Below, in pieces: positions 7,022 through 8,227 of a stretch of 8,227 nucleotides of DNA (the first letter of the stretch is position 1; every line of letters starts with the position of its first letter). The stretch is taken from NCBI GenBank assembly GCA_013331925.1, contig DUFJ01000049.1, forward strand, positions 1-8,227, given 5' to 3'. The notes below the pieces were generated by a model that searched no databases, was not told the origin of the DNA, and saw nothing but the letters and a program-made list of their open reading frames with translations. Position numbers and translations under genes: made by a program. Source of the stretch: Candidatus Iainarchaeum sp. (GTDB taxonomy: Archaea; Iainarchaeota; Iainarchaeia; Iainarchaeales; UBA10191).

Positions 7022-7750
7022 TCACTCCCCTATTTTCTCTACTGAATCGTTTTCTGTTGAATTGTAAGGTTCTTCTTTTTCCAAGCCTTCAGCTTCTGGC
7101 TTTTTTTCTTCTTTTTCCTCTTCTTTCTTTCCTGTTTCTGCTTCTTTCCCTTCAATTTTTCCGGAATCTTCCCTGCTTTCTACTGTTTTTTCTTTTGGCG
7201 GCTCTTTTTCAAGCTCTTGGAGTTGGGTTTGCAGCTGTTTTTTTATTTCAGCGATTTTTTTCACTGGCTTCTGGTTTATTTTTACAGTTGCATGCCTTAA
7301 GAGCTTTCCATTAAGCGTATAGCCTTTCTTGAACTCTTCAAGCACTATTCCTTCATCCTTGTCCTGGCTGTAGCCTGTCTCTACTGCCTCGTGCATTTCA
7401 GGATTGAAAAGTTCATTAAGCGCGGAGAATTGCTTTACGCTGTTTTTTCCAAGGAATGATTTCAGGAGATAGTATAAGGGCTCTATTGCCCCCCTTTGCT
7501 CCTCGTTTCCTTTCTTCAAGGCGCTTTCAAAAGCGTCCATTATTGGGAGGATTTCTGTGAAAACTCCTGCGGTTGAGAATTTTTCAAACTCTGTCTTGTT
7601 TTTTTCCTCTCTTTTCCTGAAGTTTTCAAACTCTGCCTGAAGCCTTTGCAAAGTTTCAATAAGCTCTTTGTTGTCTTTCACTACCTCTTCAAGCTTTAGC
7701 CTTTCAGCTTCCACTGCCTCTCTTGCTTTTTTGCCATCAAACACGCTCAA
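7022..7750 (-). CDS. grpE: GrpE nucleotide exchange factor with long acidic C-terminal tail
   Basis: Cytoplasmic exchange factor that removes ADP from DnaK. The GrpE core fills residues 1-162: a long coiled-coil helix (about 7-58) with FENFRKRE, the helical dimer region ([12 protein letters not shown]), and the beta-wing signature [16 protein letters not shown] (143-158). After that come about 80 residues rich in Glu, Lys and Pro with no visible fold. Most GrpEs carry such disorder before the core, so a C-terminal placement is unusual. The start chosen is TTG at 7750, with GGTG five bases upstream; the GTG at 7744 two codons later is a possible alternative. It is the first gene of the chaperone operon, with the stop TGA four bases from dnaK. 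Confidence 0.93.
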   Translation of the reverse strand: MSVFDGKKAREAVEAERLKLEEVVKDNKELIETLQRLQAEFENFRKREEKNKTEFEKFSTAGVFTEILPIMDAFESALKKGNEEQRGAIEPLYYLLKSFLGKNSVKQFSALNELFNPEMHEAVETGYSQDKDEGIVLEEFKKGYTLNGKLLRHATVKINQKPVKKIAEIKKQLQTQLQELEKEPPKEKTVESREDSGKIEGKEAETGKKEEEKEEKKPEAEGLEKEEPYNSTENDSVEKIGE

Positions 7751-7761
7751 AAGACCACCAC

Positions 7762-7777
7762 TTCAAATCGTTCAAAT
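7762..7777 (-). repeat. Tandem ATTTGAA pair in the grpE leader
   Basis: On the minus strand ATTTGAACGATTTGAA places two 7-base copies nine bases apart, between the downstream arm of the inverted repeat and the ribosome site. No known function; it may be chance in AT-rich leader sequence. Confidence 0.35.
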
Positions 7778-7819
7778 TGTCTAAAATATGCAGATTGTTG
7801 TATGCTATTTTAGACAATT
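7775..7819 (-). promoter_or_regulatory. Perfect 14-bp inverted repeat, candidate operator of the chaperone operon
   Basis: Arms AATTGTCTAAAATA (7775-7788 on the plus strand) and TATTTTAGACAATT (7806-7819) match at all 14 positions, with a 17-base spacer. Arm centres are 31 bases apart, about three helical turns, so both would face the same side of the DNA. One arm lies between the TATA box and the predicted start near 7800, the other just downstream. A bound repressor would block RNA polymerase. The sequence is not the bacterial CIRCE element (TTAGCACTC-N9-GAGTGCTAA), and I do not recognise it as a known archaeal heat-shock site. Confidence 0.7.
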
Positions 7820-7822
7820 ATG

Positions 7823-7830
7823 TATTTAAA
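7823..7830 (-). promoter_or_regulatory. TATA box of the grpE-dnaK-dnaJ operon
   Basis: TTTAAATA on the minus strand, preceded by GAAAAGAAAGG, a purine-rich BRE-like stretch. Initiation about 26 bases downstream falls near 7800, in the middle of the inverted repeat, leaving a leader of about 50 bases before the grpE start. The position, 30 bases after the upstream gene's stop, supports a dedicated promoter. Confidence 0.65.
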
Positions 7831-7860
7831 CCTTTCTTTTCCCAAGTTTTGCATGAGTTC

Positions 7861-8227
7861 TCACACTAGGCGCCTCTTAAGAGGCCCTGATAATTCTTTC
7901 CTTCTTACCACAAAGCCTTTTGCAAAGCCCACACGCCATAATACTATTGGCTTTGAACTGTCTTTGAAGAGTATAGAGCCTCCGTTTTCAAGCAAGCTGG
8001 ATGAAGAATTGGACTTTTTGTGCAGTTCATTCGGCTTTTCAGAACCTTTTGGAAAGCAGAATTCCGCATCCTTGGTTTTTAAGGAATTGGTGAAGAACGC
8101 TAGAATGCATTTCCCTTTAAAAACAGCTTCAACCTTGAGCATGCTTTCGAGCTCCGAGCTTTCAAGGCGCTTGAGGCTTTCCAGAGGAGCAATAATAAAC
8201 CAGTTGAATAATTTGCAGAGAAGCGGC
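7861..8227 (-). CDS. Hypothetical protein, C-terminal fragment cut by window edge
   Basis: The frame stays open from the right edge (first full codon 8226-8224) to the TGA at 7863-7861, giving at least 121 visible residues. A methionine at 8142 is internal to this open frame and need not be the start; about 28 more codons lie upstream in the window. The visible part has a leucine-rich, helical-looking segment (LESLKRLESSELESML), then an alternating hydrophobic stretch (EAVFKGKCILAFF) and a Ser/Lys/Asn-rich middle. It closes with a strongly basic end (GFVVRRKELSGPLKRRLV), which hints at nucleic-acid binding but does not prove it. No signal peptide or membrane segment is visible. I do not recognise the family. 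No T-rich terminator separates it from the chaperone promoter. Confidence 0.6.
   Translation of the reverse strand, partial: PLLCKLFNWFIIAPLESLKRLESSELESMLKVEAVFKGKCILAFFTNSLKTKDAEFCFPKGSEKPNELHKKSNSSSSLLENGGSILFKDSSKPIVLWRVGFAKGFVVRRKELSGPLKRRLV

Noticed and set aside
7775..7819. RNA hairpin or RNA thermometer in the grpE leader
   Set aside because: With the start predicted near 7800, only one arm would be transcribed, so a DNA operator fits better. A start mapped upstream would reopen this.
7775..7819. Bacterial CIRCE/HrcA element
   Set aside because: Arm sequence and spacer (14-N17-14, TTGTCTAAAATA) do not match TTAGCACTC-N9-GAGTGCTAA, and the nearby promoter looks archaeal.

Overview
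All credible genes in this window lie on the minus strand, so it reads from right to left. The sequence suggests an archaeon. Promoters look like TATA boxes with an A-rich element upstream (TTTAAATA at 7823-7830, TTTTTATAC at 3931-3939). Translation starts use GGAGG-type ribosome binding sites, often with TTG. The lipobox (ITGC followed by VEQPP) is of a kind common in archaeal surface proteins. DnaK lacks the N-terminal insertion found in Gram-negative homologues. A DPANN-type archaeon would fit, but this is inference and the lineage is not resolved.

Layout in transcription order: (1) 8227-7861, the C-terminal end of an unrecognised protein running in from the right edge. (2) 7860-3970, a complete chaperone operon grpE-dnaK-dnaJ. 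Its archaeal-type promoter carries a perfect 14-bp inverted repeat placed symmetrically about the predicted transcription start. (3) 3939-280, a two-gene surface operon: a small lipoprotein with a Pro/Glu-rich linker and a beta-rich domain, coupled by an ATGA overlap to a 1050-residue secreted protein. That protein has a two-copy 109-residue repeat and three C-terminal modules, each with six cysteines and one dockerin/EF-hand-like calcium loop. (4) 279-118, a short intergenic region with a T-rich candidate terminator and a weak promoter. (5) 117-1, the signal-peptide end of another secreted protein leaving the left edge. No RNA genes, mobile elements or CRISPR arrays were seen.

The most unusual point is in dnaJ. 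The gene encodes a canonical 377-residue DnaJ, but one codon is an in-frame TGA (4348-4350) exactly where the family has the highly conserved glycine of the GDLYV motif. Reading continues in the same frame with no indel. All other UGA codons in the window behave as normal stops: grpE, the end of dnaJ, the lipoprotein gene with its ATGA overlap, the large secreted gene and the right-edge gene. General recoding of UGA to glycine is therefore unlikely. A nonsense mutation, a base error, local readthrough or a two-part DnaJ made by reinitiation remain possible.

GrpE, DnaK and DnaJ would form the cytoplasmic Hsp70 folding cycle, probably repressed by a factor binding the inverted repeat. The lipoprotein and the large protein probably act together at the cell surface.
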